Source: CAIZWU01 sp942492905 (GTDB taxonomy: Bacteria; Verrucomicrobiota; Verrucomicrobiia; Verrucomicrobiales; V1-33). Taken from it: DNA of 64,000 nt. Both the position numbers and the translations under genes were made by a program. The stretch is taken from assembly GCA_942492905.1 (NCBI GenBank), contig OW818657.1, positions 1,550,001 through 1,614,000 on the forward strand, given 5' to 3'. The notes beneath the pieces were generated by a model. That model was not told the origin of the DNA and searched no databases. It worked only from the letters and a program-made list of their open reading frames with translations. The number at the start of each line of letters is the position of its first letter. The stretch's first letter is position 1. This document shows, piece by piece, positions 8,139-17,267 of this stretch.

Positions 8139-8750
8139 TCACGAGGCGGGGAAGCGGAGGCGGGAGCTGCGGTGGCGCTCTGCGGTGAGGATGGCGAGAA
8201 AATCGGCAAGGTCTTCCTGCTTGCTGCGGCTGATCACGGTGTAGGCGTAGATGGGCCAGTGCTGCATTTCGTCGATGGCGTTGAGGAGGCGGAGCTGGAG
8301 TCCGGCCTCGGATTCGGACCGGCGATTGGTGAGGCGGGCGCGGAGTTCGTCGATGCTGGCGGGGAGGATGAAGACGTCCACCAGGCTGTGGCGGATCGCC
8401 AAGTCATCGCAGGCGCGCAACTGGGCGGCGCCTTGGGGGTCGAGGTCCATCACCACATCTTCCCCGGCGGCGAGGCGGGGCAGGACTTCGCTCTTCAGCG
8501 TGCCGTAACGGCGGCCATGCACCTGGGCGTGCTCGAGGAAATCCCCGGCGGTGATGCGCTTTTTGAATTCCTCCTCCGTGAGGAAGAAGTAGTCACGGCC
8601 GTGCACCTCGCCGGGCCGCTGGACCCGGGTAGTGCAGGAAACGGTGTAATAAAGCGTCGTGGCCTCGGCTGCGCCGCGGCAGACGGTGGTTTTCCCGGAC
8701 CCGGATGGGCCGGAGACGACGCAGAGAATGCCGGTGCGGTGGAGAGACAT
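8139..8750 (-). CDS. gmk: Guanylate kinase
   Basis: Guanylate kinase converts GMP to GDP with ATP in the cytoplasm. The 203-residue sequence has a P-loop GPSGSGKTT near residue 14, the GMP-binding segment SCTTRVQRPGEVHGRDYFF, LEHAQVHGRRYGT, and the MDLDPQGAAQLR block. The usual form is DIDVQGA, so the Asp-Leu-Asp-Pro variant is slightly unusual but keeps the key residues. The order yicC-gmk-coaC matches the arrangement known from Bacillus (yloC-gmk-rpoZ-coaBC), but no rpoZ lies between gmk and coaC here. Confidence 0.94.
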   Translation of the reverse strand: MSLHRTGILCVVSGPSGSGKTTVCRGAAEATTLYYTVSCTTRVQRPGEVHGRDYFFLTEEEFKKRITAGDFLEHAQVHGRRYGTLKSEVLPRLAAGEDVVMDLDPQGAAQLRACDDLAIRHSLVDVFILPASIDELRARLTNRRSESEAGLQLRLLNAIDEMQHWPIYAYTVISRSKQEDLADFLAILTAERHRSSRLRFPAS

Positions 8751-8764
8751 GGGGAAGAAAATTA

Positions 8765-8845
8765 GAAGTCAGCGGTCAGCGGTCAGAGGTCAGAGGGGGC
8801 TTGGCAGAGCATTGGACTGATTTCTGACCGCTGACTACTGACTTC
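8765..8845. repeat. GTCAGCG heptamer repeats and imperfect inverted repeat
   Basis: Between yicC and gmk, a left arm (8765-8786) beginning GAAGTCAGCGGTCAGCGG is the near-perfect reverse complement of 8824-8845 (20 of 22 bases). The left arm is itself tandem copies of GTCAGCG, with GTCAGAG variants continuing to about 8794. It could form a long hairpin in the yicC-gmk transcript. There is no T-tract, so it is not an obvious terminator. Confidence 0.7.
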
Positions 8846-8864
8846 TTCCCTCTGGCGGGGCTGC

Positions 8865-9743
8865 TTACTCCACATTCTGGACCTGTTCGCGGAGGCGTTC
8901 CACCTCGGTTTTCCCGGCGACCACGCGATGTTGAATCGCGGCATGGTTGGCTTTGGCGCCCATGGTGTTGAGTTCGCGGTGCATTTCCTGAGTGAGGAAA
9001 TCGAGGGGACGGCCCGCCGGGGTATCGCTGGTCATGAGGCGTTGGAATTCGGTGAGGTGGCCGCCGAGCCGGGAAATTTCCTCGCTGATGTCACACTTGT
9101 CAGCGAACAGCGCGATCTCCTTGAGCAGCCGCTCATCATCCAGCGGCAAGGGCAGGCCGGCTTCCTCGAGGCGGCGGTGCAGGGCGGCGCGGTGCAGCGG
9201 CGCGACTTTGGGCGCTTCCCCGGCGATCTGATCCAGCAACTGGCGCAGGGTCTCGAGGCGGGAAGTCAGGTCCGCGAAAAGATGGGCGCCTTCGCGGGTG
9301 CGGGCTTCGTCCCAGGCGGAGAGGGCGGCGGTGACGGCGGAGTGAACCATCGGTTGCAGGACCTCTGGAGGGGCGGGCTCGCGGCCTTCCACATTAAAAA
9401 CGCCGGGGGCACGGAGCAGGGCTTCCGGGGTCATCACCATGGGGTTGCCCAGCGCGGCCCCGAGTTGCGCCAGGTAGGCGGCATACTCCCTGGCGAGGGC
9501 ATCATCCACCCGCAGGGTCGAGGTGGCTTCGACGGCGGTTTCATAAGTCACCACACCATGCAGGCGGCCGCGGGACAAGGTGCCGGCGAGGAGTTGCCGC
9601 ACCCCGGCTTCCAAGGCCTGCCAATCGCGCGGCATCCGCAGATCGATATCCGCCTGCTTCCGGTTCACCGAAGACAACTCCACGGTGCAGCGCCCGCCGG
9701 GGCCAGTTGCCTCGCCCCGTCCAAATCCTGTCATGCTTTTCAT
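8865..9743 (-). CDS. yicC: YicC/YloC family endoribonuclease
   Basis: The 292-residue protein begins MKSMTGFGRGEATG and includes the ELSSVNRKQADIDLRMP segment and a C-terminal DFLTQEMHRELNTMGAKAN block, both diagnostic of the YicC/YloC family. Members are Mg/Mn-dependent endoribonucleases implicated in sRNA decay (YicC in E. coli, YloC in Bacillus). The acidic residues of EISRLGGHLTEF in the DUF1732 region are present. ATG 9743 was chosen because the SMTGFG motif must be at the N-terminus; the open frame upstream to 9851 is spurious. It heads the leftward yicC-gmk-coaC cluster. Confidence 0.92.
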   Translation of the reverse strand: MKSMTGFGRGEATGPGGRCTVELSSVNRKQADIDLRMPRDWQALEAGVRQLLAGTLSRGRLHGVVTYETAVEATSTLRVDDALAREYAAYLAQLGAALGNPMVMTPEALLRAPGVFNVEGREPAPPEVLQPMVHSAVTAALSAWDEARTREGAHLFADLTSRLETLRQLLDQIAGEAPKVAPLHRAALHRRLEEAGLPLPLDDERLLKEIALFADKCDISEEISRLGGHLTEFQRLMTSDTPAGRPLDFLTQEMHRELNTMGAKANHAAIQHRVVAGKTEVERLREQVQNVE

Positions 9744-9804
9744 GGCGCGCACCGTGGCAGGCCCCGGGCGCGGGGCAATGGGGAAGCTGCAGGCCAGCGC
9801 CGGC

Positions 9805-12801
9805 TCATTTCGCCATGAGGTAGCCGATGAGGTCGCGGAGATCGTTTGCATTCAACGATTCCAGCAGGCCTTCGGGCATCAGGGAAATGGGAGCGATCTC
9901 CGTTTTGTCGATGTCGCTGAGGGGCACGGTGATGGCTTCGGCCAGCGTCTGCAGGGTCAGGGTCCGGTCATTTTTCGAGCGGATGAATCCAGCGAGCACC
10001 CGGGCATCCTTCATGGTCAGGGTGGTCAGCTGATAATCCTTGGCCACCACGCTGCCGGGGTCACCGATGTTCTGCAGCAGGTAGTCGAGATTGTCCCGGT
10101 TGCTGCCGGTGAGTTCCGGCCCGATGCGCCCGCCCTCGCCATTCAGGACATGGCAGGTCGCGCAGAGACTTTGATAGAGGAGGCGGCCTTTGGCCCGGTC
10201 GGCCTGATCGATCACCGGCTTGGTCAGCTGACCTTTCCATTGGGCGATCCGGGCGACTTTTTCCGCAGGGGATTCGCGCACATCGCCCCAGACCTCGGCC
10301 ACCATTTTGGTGAGGGCGGGGTCCTGGTAACTCCGGATCTGGCGGGCGTGGAAAGCCGTCAGGTCCTGCAGCGGCACCCGGCCATCGGTCACGGCCTGCA
10401 GCAGCCGGGCCGCCCAGGTGGCGCGTGAAATCAAGGTGCTGACCAGTCCCGCGCGGTCTTCCGGGGCCGCGCTGGGGTAGTGCTTCAGAATGAGATCAAC
10501 GAGGGTGGCATCCGCTTCCAGGGCGAGTCCGCCGGCAGCGGTGGCGAGGAGTGCGGGTTCGGTGAGGAGTTGAGCGCAGAGAGCCCGCAGTCCATCGGTG
10601 CGGGCCTCGATCAGGGAACGCAGGGCCTCGCGGCGGGCGGGTTTTTCCGCCTGCGGGTCGAGCACGGTTTTTCGCATGGCCAACAGCGCCGCGGGATCGG
10701 CAAAGATGGCTCCCAAAGTGCGGAAGGCCCCGCGCACTGCGGCATCCTGACTAGCGGCAAACACCGTGGCGGCGGCCCCCCATCCTTTCGGCGGGGTGGC
10801 TTTGCGTTGGCCCTGGAGGGCGATCGCCATGCCCTCCAGCACATCGGCCTGCACGGCCGCACTGGCTCCCGCGGCATCAGCGAGCAGAGGTTCCAACAGG
10901 GTGGCGTGGTCCTTGGATTCGGTGAGGCGGCGGGCGATGCAGCGCCTGACCAGGGGCACTTCCGCGACTTTGGCCAGAGCCGCCAGAGCGGCCGGATCGT
11001 GATCGCCCAGGGGCTCGATTCCATACCAAAGCATCTGGGGCAGATTGTGATCCGCCGCGTCTTCCGGATGGCGCAGCAGCGGAGTGGCGAGGGCCGCACA
11101 GCTCGAAACCGGCACGCGTTGCAGGGCGGAGGTCAAGGCGAGGCGGACCGGGGCGGTGGTTTCCTTTCCGGCCAGGGCAACGAGCGCCGGAAGAGTGGCC
11201 GGATCGTTGGCCGCGGCTTCTCGGTCGTCCAGCAGCAGGCGGATGGCCCAGGTGCGGATAGGCCCGTCTCCGTGATTCAGCTGAGCCCGCAGGAAATCGG
11301 GATCCGTGCCCTTGATGGCATGAAGCGCCCACAGGGCCCGCAGTTTGGTTACGGTGTCAGGGTGTCCGGCGAAGGTTTGCCTCAGGGCGGCTTTTACGGC
11401 GGATAGGTCGGTTCCGGCAACTGCCAGTTCCTGCAGACGGAGCCGGGCGTGACGGGCGAAGAATTCGTGTTTGGCCTCCAGCAGGGGAAGCAGGGCGAGA
11501 GGTTGAAGTTGGCCTACGTCGGAAACCCCGGGGCGTTTGGGCGTGCCGTGCGTTATTTTGTAAATGCGGCCCGACAACCGGTTCACTCCGCTGTCATCGT
11601 GGCATTCCCCGGTATCGGACCAGTCGGCGATGAAGACGCCGCCGTCCGCCGCGGCCACCAGATCAATCCCGCGGAACCATGGGTCGGCGGCAAATCCGAT
11701 ATCCGGTTGGCGTTTGCCCACATAACCTGAACCTTCGCGCACCACATCCTCCACATTGAGGCGGCGCCCGTTGAAATTGACCGTCAGCAGTTTTCCCTGC
11801 CAGGATTCCGGCCAGTTGGGGCCGGAGTAAAACAGCAGTCCGGTGTGGGCATGACCACCCCCGGCGGCGGAAGTGGCATCGGTGGTGCCCAGCTTCTGCC
11901 AGTCATTCCATTTTTCCCCCTCGGCCCAGTGCACGTGGTCGGCATGCTGCTCGATGATTTCATAGGTATGAGGATTGAGGTCGCTGCCATACATGCGCCG
12001 GTAGTGCGCCCCGGGAATCACCTGCCAAAGATGGCCGATCACGGTATTGATGAAAAAGGCATCGCCGAACTCATTCCAGTCCATGCCCCAGGGATTGGTG
12101 GTGCCCACGCACACCACTTCCAACGACTCCCGCTGCGGATGATAGCGCCAGATGCCCACATTCATCTTCATCCGGGCAGATTCATCGGTGCCGGGTTTTC
12201 CCAGTGAAGAAACCGCCTGAATGCCATGCCGGCCATAGAGCCAGCCATCCGGTCCCCAGCGCAGGCCGTTGGCAACGGTGTGATGGTTCACCTTCCATTC
12301 GAATCCATTGAGCTTCGGCACCGCCGGACCATCGGGCCGGTCATCGCCATTGGCGTCCGGAATGAATACCAGTTCCGGCAGAGTGAGGGCCCAGACCCCG
12401 CCGAATCCGATTTCCAGACTGGTCAGCTTGTGGAGTCCTTCACAGAAAACGGTGCGCCGGTCATGACGGCCATCGCCATCGGTGTCTTCGAAGATCACGA
12501 TCCGGTCCCGCTGGTCCGTTTCCCATCCCACCTTGTGCTCCGCATAAGTATAACATTCCGCCACCCAGAGCCGGCCCCGGTGGTCCACCGCCATGGCGAT
12601 GGGCTGTTGGACGTCCGGTTCTGCGGCAAACACGGTGGGAGTGAAGCCCTCAGGCCACTTCCATTGCTGTGCCGCCTCCTGTGCCGTCAGGGGCCGGGTG
12701 GGGGAAGGTTCGGTGTTGAAAGGAGCCTTTTCCGCGGCACCCGCCGGGGCGTGGACTCCCGGCAACAACAACAGCGCAGCTAAAACAAAAATGATTCTCA
12801 T
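9805..12801 (-). CDS. PVC-type membrane-bound dehydrogenase/haem-binding protein
   Basis: A 998-residue exported protein. After a signal peptide (residues 1-22, cleavage near GAAE) comes a region beginning WKWPEGFTPTVFAAEPDVQQP, characteristic of the putative membrane-bound dehydrogenase domain of Planctomycetota and Verrucomicrobiota. It is a beta-propeller to about residue 420 (DHRGRLWVAECYTY, GPDGWLYGRHG, HTGLLFYSG). A helical HEAT-like region follows to about 850. A C-terminal cytochrome c-like domain has CATCH near residue 880 and ends in LNANDLRDLIGYLMAK. It probably oxidises a sugar or alcohol in the periplasm and passes electrons to haem; the substrate is unknown. It is the last of a three-gene leftward operon. 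Confidence 0.88.
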   Translation of the reverse strand: MRIIFVLAALLLLPGVHAPAGAAEKAPFNTEPSPTRPLTAQEAAQQWKWPEGFTPTVFAAEPDVQQPIAMAVDHRGRLWVAECYTYAEHKVGWETDQRDRIVIFEDTDGDGRHDRRTVFCEGLHKLTSLEIGFGGVWALTLPELVFIPDANGDDRPDGPAVPKLNGFEWKVNHHTVANGLRWGPDGWLYGRHGIQAVSSLGKPGTDESARMKMNVGIWRYHPQRESLEVVCVGTTNPWGMDWNEFGDAFFINTVIGHLWQVIPGAHYRRMYGSDLNPHTYEIIEQHADHVHWAEGEKWNDWQKLGTTDATSAAGGGHAHTGLLFYSGPNWPESWQGKLLTVNFNGRRLNVEDVVREGSGYVGKRQPDIGFAADPWFRGIDLVAAADGGVFIADWSDTGECHDDSGVNRLSGRIYKITHGTPKRPGVSDVGQLQPLALLPLLEAKHEFFARHARLRLQELAVAGTDLSAVKAALRQTFAGHPDTVTKLRALWALHAIKGTDPDFLRAQLNHGDGPIRTWAIRLLLDDREAAANDPATLPALVALAGKETTAPVRLALTSALQRVPVSSCAALATPLLRHPEDAADHNLPQMLWYGIEPLGDHDPAALAALAKVAEVPLVRRCIARRLTESKDHATLLEPLLADAAGASAAVQADVLEGMAIALQGQRKATPPKGWGAAATVFAASQDAAVRGAFRTLGAIFADPAALLAMRKTVLDPQAEKPARREALRSLIEARTDGLRALCAQLLTEPALLATAAGGLALEADATLVDLILKHYPSAAPEDRAGLVSTLISRATWAARLLQAVTDGRVPLQDLTAFHARQIRSYQDPALTKMVAEVWGDVRESPAEKVARIAQWKGQLTKPVIDQADRAKGRLLYQSLCATCHVLNGEGGRIGPELTGSNRDNLDYLLQNIGDPGSVVAKDYQLTTLTMKDARVLAGFIRSKNDRTLTLQTLAEAITVPLSDIDKTEIAPISLMPEGLLESLNANDLRDLIGYLMAK

Positions 12802-12845
12802 GGTGGCTCCCAGATAAAGCCGGAATCAGGGAACTCTTCCACCAT

Positions 12846-14285
12846 TCACGCGATGATTTCACGGATCGGCTTCCCGTGATCGATTTCGAGCCGTTTGCGT
12901 CCGGGGATTTCGAGGCGGCGGGAGTCGAGGCCGAGCTGTTGCAGGATGGTGGCGTGGATGTCGGTGACGTAGTGGCGGTTCTCCACCGCGTGGAAGCCGA
13001 TTTCATCCGTAGCGCCGTGCACCACGCCGCCTTTGATGCCTCCACCGGCCATCCAGACGCTGAAGCCATAAATGTGGTGGTCGCGGCCGTCCGCTCCCTG
13101 CGAGCCGGGGGTGCGTCCGAACTCGGTGGCAAAGACCACAAGGGTTTCCTCCAGCAATCCCCGACGGCTGAGATCCCCTAGCAGAGCTCCGATGGGCTGG
13201 TCCACCGCAAGGGCGAGGCTGGAGTGATTGGCCTTCAAGCCACTATGGGCATCCCACGCGCCCGCCCCGCCGCCGCCGTGTTGGATCTGGATAAAACGGA
13301 CACCGCGTTCGACCAGCCGCCGGGCACTGAGGAGTTGCGCGCCGAAGTCGCGGCAATGCGCCAGGTCGAGACCGTAGAGGGCTTTGGTTTCCTCCGTTTC
13401 CTTGGAGAAATCGAGGGCGTCCGGCAGGGCGTGCTGCATGCGGTAGGCCAGCTCGTAGGAGGCAACCCGGGCGGCCATGGCGGGATCGTCAGGGTAGGCC
13501 ACGCCGCGCAGGCCATTGAGTTCCCGGATCAGGTCCATGGAGACATTTTGCGCGTCACTGGAAAGCGGGCGGGCGGATTTTCCGAAATCCAGCGGATTGC
13601 CAGGATCGATCCGCAAAGGCACGGCATCGTGGGCGGGGCCAAGGTAGAGGCCGTCCTTTTTGATCCAGTATTCGCGGGTCCCGAGGGAGATGAATTGCGG
13701 CAGGTTGTCATTGAGGCTGCCGAGGCCGTAGTGGACCCAGGCGCCGAGGGTGGGGAATTCTCCGTCGAGCATGTTGCGCCCGGTGTGGAACTGCGCCTGG
13801 GCGCCGTGGTTGCTGTCCGTCGTATACATGGAACGCACAATGCTCATGCGGTCCACGTGCCGGGCGATGTGAGGAAACCAATCGCTGACTTCGATGCCGC
13901 TCTGGCCGTGCTTTTTGAAGCCGGTCTGCAGGGGATAAAGCAGGTTGCGTTGATTCCCGTTGGCATCGGGAACGAGAAGCCGTTCCAGCGCCAGTTTCGC
14001 CGGATCCTGGGCGCTGGCGAAGGGAGTTTCGGCGATGGTCTTGCCGGCGTATTTGGTCAGCATGGGCTTGGGATCGAAGCTTTCCATATGGCTCACCCCG
14101 CCATTCATGAAGAGCCAGATCACGCTTTTGGCCTTGGGCGGGAAATGGGGCATTCCGCTGGGCGGGTGCCAGCCGGGAGTGCTGGCAAGGCTGTCGCGTT
14201 GCAGCATGGCGCCGAGGGCGAGGCCGGTGAAGCCCATGCCCATGTCCGAGAGGAAGGTGCGGCGGGAGAAGGGAGGCCGGTTCAT
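12846..14285 (-). CDS. DUF1501 family (sulfatase-like) exported protein
   Basis: A 479-residue protein with a twin-arginine-type leader (SRRTFLSDMGMGFTGLALG). It contains VIWLFMNGGVSHMESFDPKP, the typical start of DUF1501 proteins related to the alkaline-phosphatase/sulfatase fold, then ERGVRFIQIQHGGGGAGAWDAH and GADGRDHHIYGFSVWMAGGG near the C-terminus. DUF1501 proteins are abundant in PVC bacteria and nearly always sit next to PSD1/cytochrome proteins, as here, three bases after the upstream gene. Their reaction is not established. The RR leader suggests folded export, possibly with a bound metal. Confidence 0.9.
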   Translation of the reverse strand: MNRPPFSRRTFLSDMGMGFTGLALGAMLQRDSLASTPGWHPPSGMPHFPPKAKSVIWLFMNGGVSHMESFDPKPMLTKYAGKTIAETPFASAQDPAKLALERLLVPDANGNQRNLLYPLQTGFKKHGQSGIEVSDWFPHIARHVDRMSIVRSMYTTDSNHGAQAQFHTGRNMLDGEFPTLGAWVHYGLGSLNDNLPQFISLGTREYWIKKDGLYLGPAHDAVPLRIDPGNPLDFGKSARPLSSDAQNVSMDLIRELNGLRGVAYPDDPAMAARVASYELAYRMQHALPDALDFSKETEETKALYGLDLAHCRDFGAQLLSARRLVERGVRFIQIQHGGGGAGAWDAHSGLKANHSSLALAVDQPIGALLGDLSRRGLLEETLVVFATEFGRTPGSQGADGRDHHIYGFSVWMAGGGIKGGVVHGATDEIGFHAVENRHYVTDIHATILQQLGLDSRRLEIPGRKRLEIDHGKPIREIIA

Positions 14286-14288
14286 GGA

Positions 14289-16985
14289 TTAGCGGAGGGT
14301 GACAAAATCGTTATGGTTGAGCAGGCTCCGGATGAGCTGGATGCGGGCATCACCGTCGGTGTCCGACGGCAGCGCCCGCCAGGCCTCCAGGGCGCGGGTG
14401 CAGGCGGCGACTTCGGCGTCGCTGGCGGACATTCCCAGCAGGAGCAGGAAGGCTTGGCGGATGAAGGCGGTATCGTCAGGGGCGGCGTCGCCGGGTCCTG
14501 CGGGCTGGGCGAGGCGGGCCGCGATCTTTTCTGCGGCATCTTGGACGAGTTCGCTGTTGGTCAGGGCGAGGGCCTGCTGCGGCACGATGCTTTGGTCGCG
14601 GCGGTAACATTCCTTCACGGCGGCAGCATCGAAAGTAGTCAGGAACAGATTCCGTTCATTGTTGGAGTTGAAAAAATAAAGACTGCGGCGTTTCGATGCG
14701 TTTTGCTCCGCAGGCGGGACCGGAGGGCCACCGGGGGCCGGGTCGAGTTCGCCGGACAAGGCGAGGAGGGAATCGCGCAGCACCTCTGCTTCCAGCCGGA
14801 CCGGATTGCGCCGCCACAGGTGTATGTTGTCAGGATCTTTTTCGGTATTGCCAGCCGCTCCGGCGGCTGAGGAGGACAGCCGCCAGGTAGCGGAAGTCAC
14901 AATCAATCCGTGCAAATGTTTCATGTTCCATCCGCTCGCAATCAGCTCAGAAGCCAGCCAGTCGAGTAATTCCGGATGGGTCGGCAGGGCTCCGTTGCGT
15001 CCGACATCAAAGACGGTGGCAACCAGCGGCGTCCCCATGTGACGCGCCCAGAGGTGGTTGGCCGCCACGCGGGCGGTGAGGGGATTCCGGGCATCGGTGA
15101 TCCAGGCGGCGAGGGCGCTGCGGCGTCCGGTGCTGTGCTCCGGGAAAGGCACCGCCGGGTCGTCAGCGGAAGAGTTCAGAAAACGTGTCGGCGTCCAGCG
15201 GGCTCCAGGGATCGGGGTGAATGCTGCATCGGGTTCCACCGGCCCGGCCGCGGTTTTTTCTGCCGCGGCGAACGCTTGGCGGGCCGTGGTTACAGCTTTT
15301 TCCGCTTCGGGTTTTTTGTCAGGAGCAGCCCGGGCCAGCTGTGCTTCCGCTTCCGCGAGGCCAAGCCGGGCTTTGGCCGCTGCTGCCAGACGCTCCGCCC
15401 GCACCGCGGCCCGTCGTTTGTCAGGCCCGCCGGCAGATTGTTCCCACGCGGCCCGCATCGCATCCGCGCGGCACCGCACACTGTCCCATTCGGCGCTCGT
15501 CGAGGTGACGCGTTGCCGGGCGGTATTTAACTCAGCCAGGGCAAGAGATGCCGCGGCCGGGTCCGGGACGGGAGGCCCGCTGTTTTTCTGCACTGCCAGG
15601 GCCGCCGCCTCCACGGCTTCGGTCATGCTCCGCTGCGCGCTGGCCAGATGAGTGGTGATCACCCACGGCTGCCGTTCCGGTTGCCAGGCCTCCGGCGGCA
15701 GGGTCACCCGCTGGATGTCAGGCTGTGGGATGGAGAGGAAGGCGGGCACGGCGGGTGGGATCACCGCAGATTTGTCAGGCCGGTTTTCCTCGCCCCGGAT
15801 AAAACGCCACGTGGGCAGGTCCGGCTGGCCGTCGAACACCCGCGGGATACCGTCGATGTTGGGATCGGTCACGCCTTCCACGGTATCCAGCCGAACCTGG
15901 TAGGGCTCGAAGAAGGCGCGCAGCCGGTAGTAGTCGTTCTGGGGGATCGGGTCGTATTTGTGGTCGTGGCATTTGCTGCAATTCATGGTCAGGCCGAGCA
16001 GGCCCTTGCTCACGTGCTCCACGGTTTCCTCCATCCAGGGGTTCCGGTTGAAGAGGAAAAAATTGCGCGCCAGAAAGCCGGTGGCCCGGACCTTTTGCAG
16101 ATCCCCCGGATAGAGCTCATCCGCGGCCAGCATCTGGCGCAGCATCTCATCGTAAGGCAGGCCCGCGTTGAGGGATTCCACGATCCAGTCGCGCCAATGC
16201 CACATGTGTTTCTGGCTGTTCCTCAGCTGGTCGCCGAGGCCCCACCAGTCGCTGTAACGCCAGATGTCCATCCAATGCCGCGCCCAGCGCTCGCCATGCC
16301 GGGGGTCCCCGAGGAGTTGTTGGACGATCCGGTGATACCCATCTGTTGAAACTTCCCGCAACAGTCCGTCCATGGCCGCCGGGGCCGGCGGCAGGCCAAT
16401 CAGATCAAGATAAAGCCGGCGCAGCAGCACTTCCGGCGGCGCTTCGCTTTGGGGGGTGAGGCCCTGCGCTTCCTGCTGTTTGGCGACAAAGGCATCGATC
16501 GGATTGCGCACCCAGACGGCGTTGGCCACCACCGGCACGGCAGGCCGCACCAGCGGACGGAAAGACCAATGGTCGCGGGGATCCGTCTCGGCGCGGTCAT
16601 CAGATGGAGCGGGAGCCCCGTCGGCGATCCACTCCTGCAGCAGCTTGATTTGCGCCGCCGTGAAGGGCTCACCCTCATGCGCGGGGGGCATTTTTTCATC
16701 AGGGTCCGCGGACTCGATCCGTTGCAGGATCAGGCTGGTCCCAGCATTCCCCCGCGTCAGGGCGGGACCTGATTTCCCGCCCTGGAAGATCGACTGTGCC
16801 GAATCCAGCCTGAGGTCTGCTTTTTGCTTGAGGGCGCCATGGCAGGCAAAACACCTTTCCCTGAGCAGCGGTTTGATCTCTTTCACATAGTCCACCGCGG
16901 CCTGCAGCGGAGCACTCAGCAACAGCCAGCCCCATGCGGCCACGATGGAGCGGGACGGCAGAGCGTGGAAAGAGTTATAAATCAT
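14289..16985 (-). CDS. PSD1 / planctomycete cytochrome C protein (DUF1549-DUF1553)
   Basis: An 898-residue exported protein. A signal peptide (to about residue 29) is followed by a haem domain with CFACHGALKQKADLRLDS and, near residue 100, DEKMPPAHEGEP. A DUF1549 region follows (RNPIDAFVAKQQEAQGL, LLRRLYLDLIGLPPAP), then a second CxxCH (CSKCHDHKYDPIPQNDYY). The C-terminal DUF1553 region has NPLTARVAANHLWARHMG and DWLASELIASGWNMKHLH, with an Ala/Glu-rich coiled-coil-like stretch between. It is the first gene of a leftward operon with DUF1501 and the dehydrogenase. Family members are thought to act in periplasmic oxidation of complex carbohydrates, but no reaction is proven. Confidence 0.9.
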   Translation of the reverse strand: MIYNSFHALPSRSIVAAWGWLLLSAPLQAAVDYVKEIKPLLRERCFACHGALKQKADLRLDSAQSIFQGGKSGPALTRGNAGTSLILQRIESADPDEKMPPAHEGEPFTAAQIKLLQEWIADGAPAPSDDRAETDPRDHWSFRPLVRPAVPVVANAVWVRNPIDAFVAKQQEAQGLTPQSEAPPEVLLRRLYLDLIGLPPAPAAMDGLLREVSTDGYHRIVQQLLGDPRHGERWARHWMDIWRYSDWWGLGDQLRNSQKHMWHWRDWIVESLNAGLPYDEMLRQMLAADELYPGDLQKVRATGFLARNFFLFNRNPWMEETVEHVSKGLLGLTMNCSKCHDHKYDPIPQNDYYRLRAFFEPYQVRLDTVEGVTDPNIDGIPRVFDGQPDLPTWRFIRGEENRPDKSAVIPPAVPAFLSIPQPDIQRVTLPPEAWQPERQPWVITTHLASAQRSMTEAVEAAALAVQKNSGPPVPDPAAASLALAELNTARQRVTSTSAEWDSVRCRADAMRAAWEQSAGGPDKRRAAVRAERLAAAAKARLGLAEAEAQLARAAPDKKPEAEKAVTTARQAFAAAEKTAAGPVEPDAAFTPIPGARWTPTRFLNSSADDPAVPFPEHSTGRRSALAAWITDARNPLTARVAANHLWARHMGTPLVATVFDVGRNGALPTHPELLDWLASELIASGWNMKHLHGLIVTSATWRLSSSAAGAAGNTEKDPDNIHLWRRNPVRLEAEVLRDSLLALSGELDPAPGGPPVPPAEQNASKRRSLYFFNSNNERNLFLTTFDAAAVKECYRRDQSIVPQQALALTNSELVQDAAEKIAARLAQPAGPGDAAPDDTAFIRQAFLLLLGMSASDAEVAACTRALEAWRALPSDTDGDARIQLIRSLLNHNDFVTLR

Positions 16986-17267
16986 GATGGACGGTGGGAA
17001 GCAGGGAGGGGCCGGAGCCCGCTGATGGGGGATTCATCCTTCAGATAAAAGACGTCGTTCCCGGGTGATCTCTTACTGGCTGGAATGATTTGGACCTGCT
17101 TCCGCCAGGCCGGGCACGATTCGCCTGAGCGCAGCAGGATATTGCTTTTATTCCGCTGCGGGATGATTAACAATATTCCGGAGCAGACCCAACCGCTCCC
17201 GGAATTTGACTTACGGGTGGCCCGCCGTGGCTGCCCTCAGCCGCTCCGGCGCATCTCCCTCTATTTT

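Noticed and set aside
9805..16985. A prophage or genomic island origin for the cytochrome operon
   Set aside because: No integrase, tRNA, direct-repeat boundary or change of base composition was seen; these families are native to the phylum.
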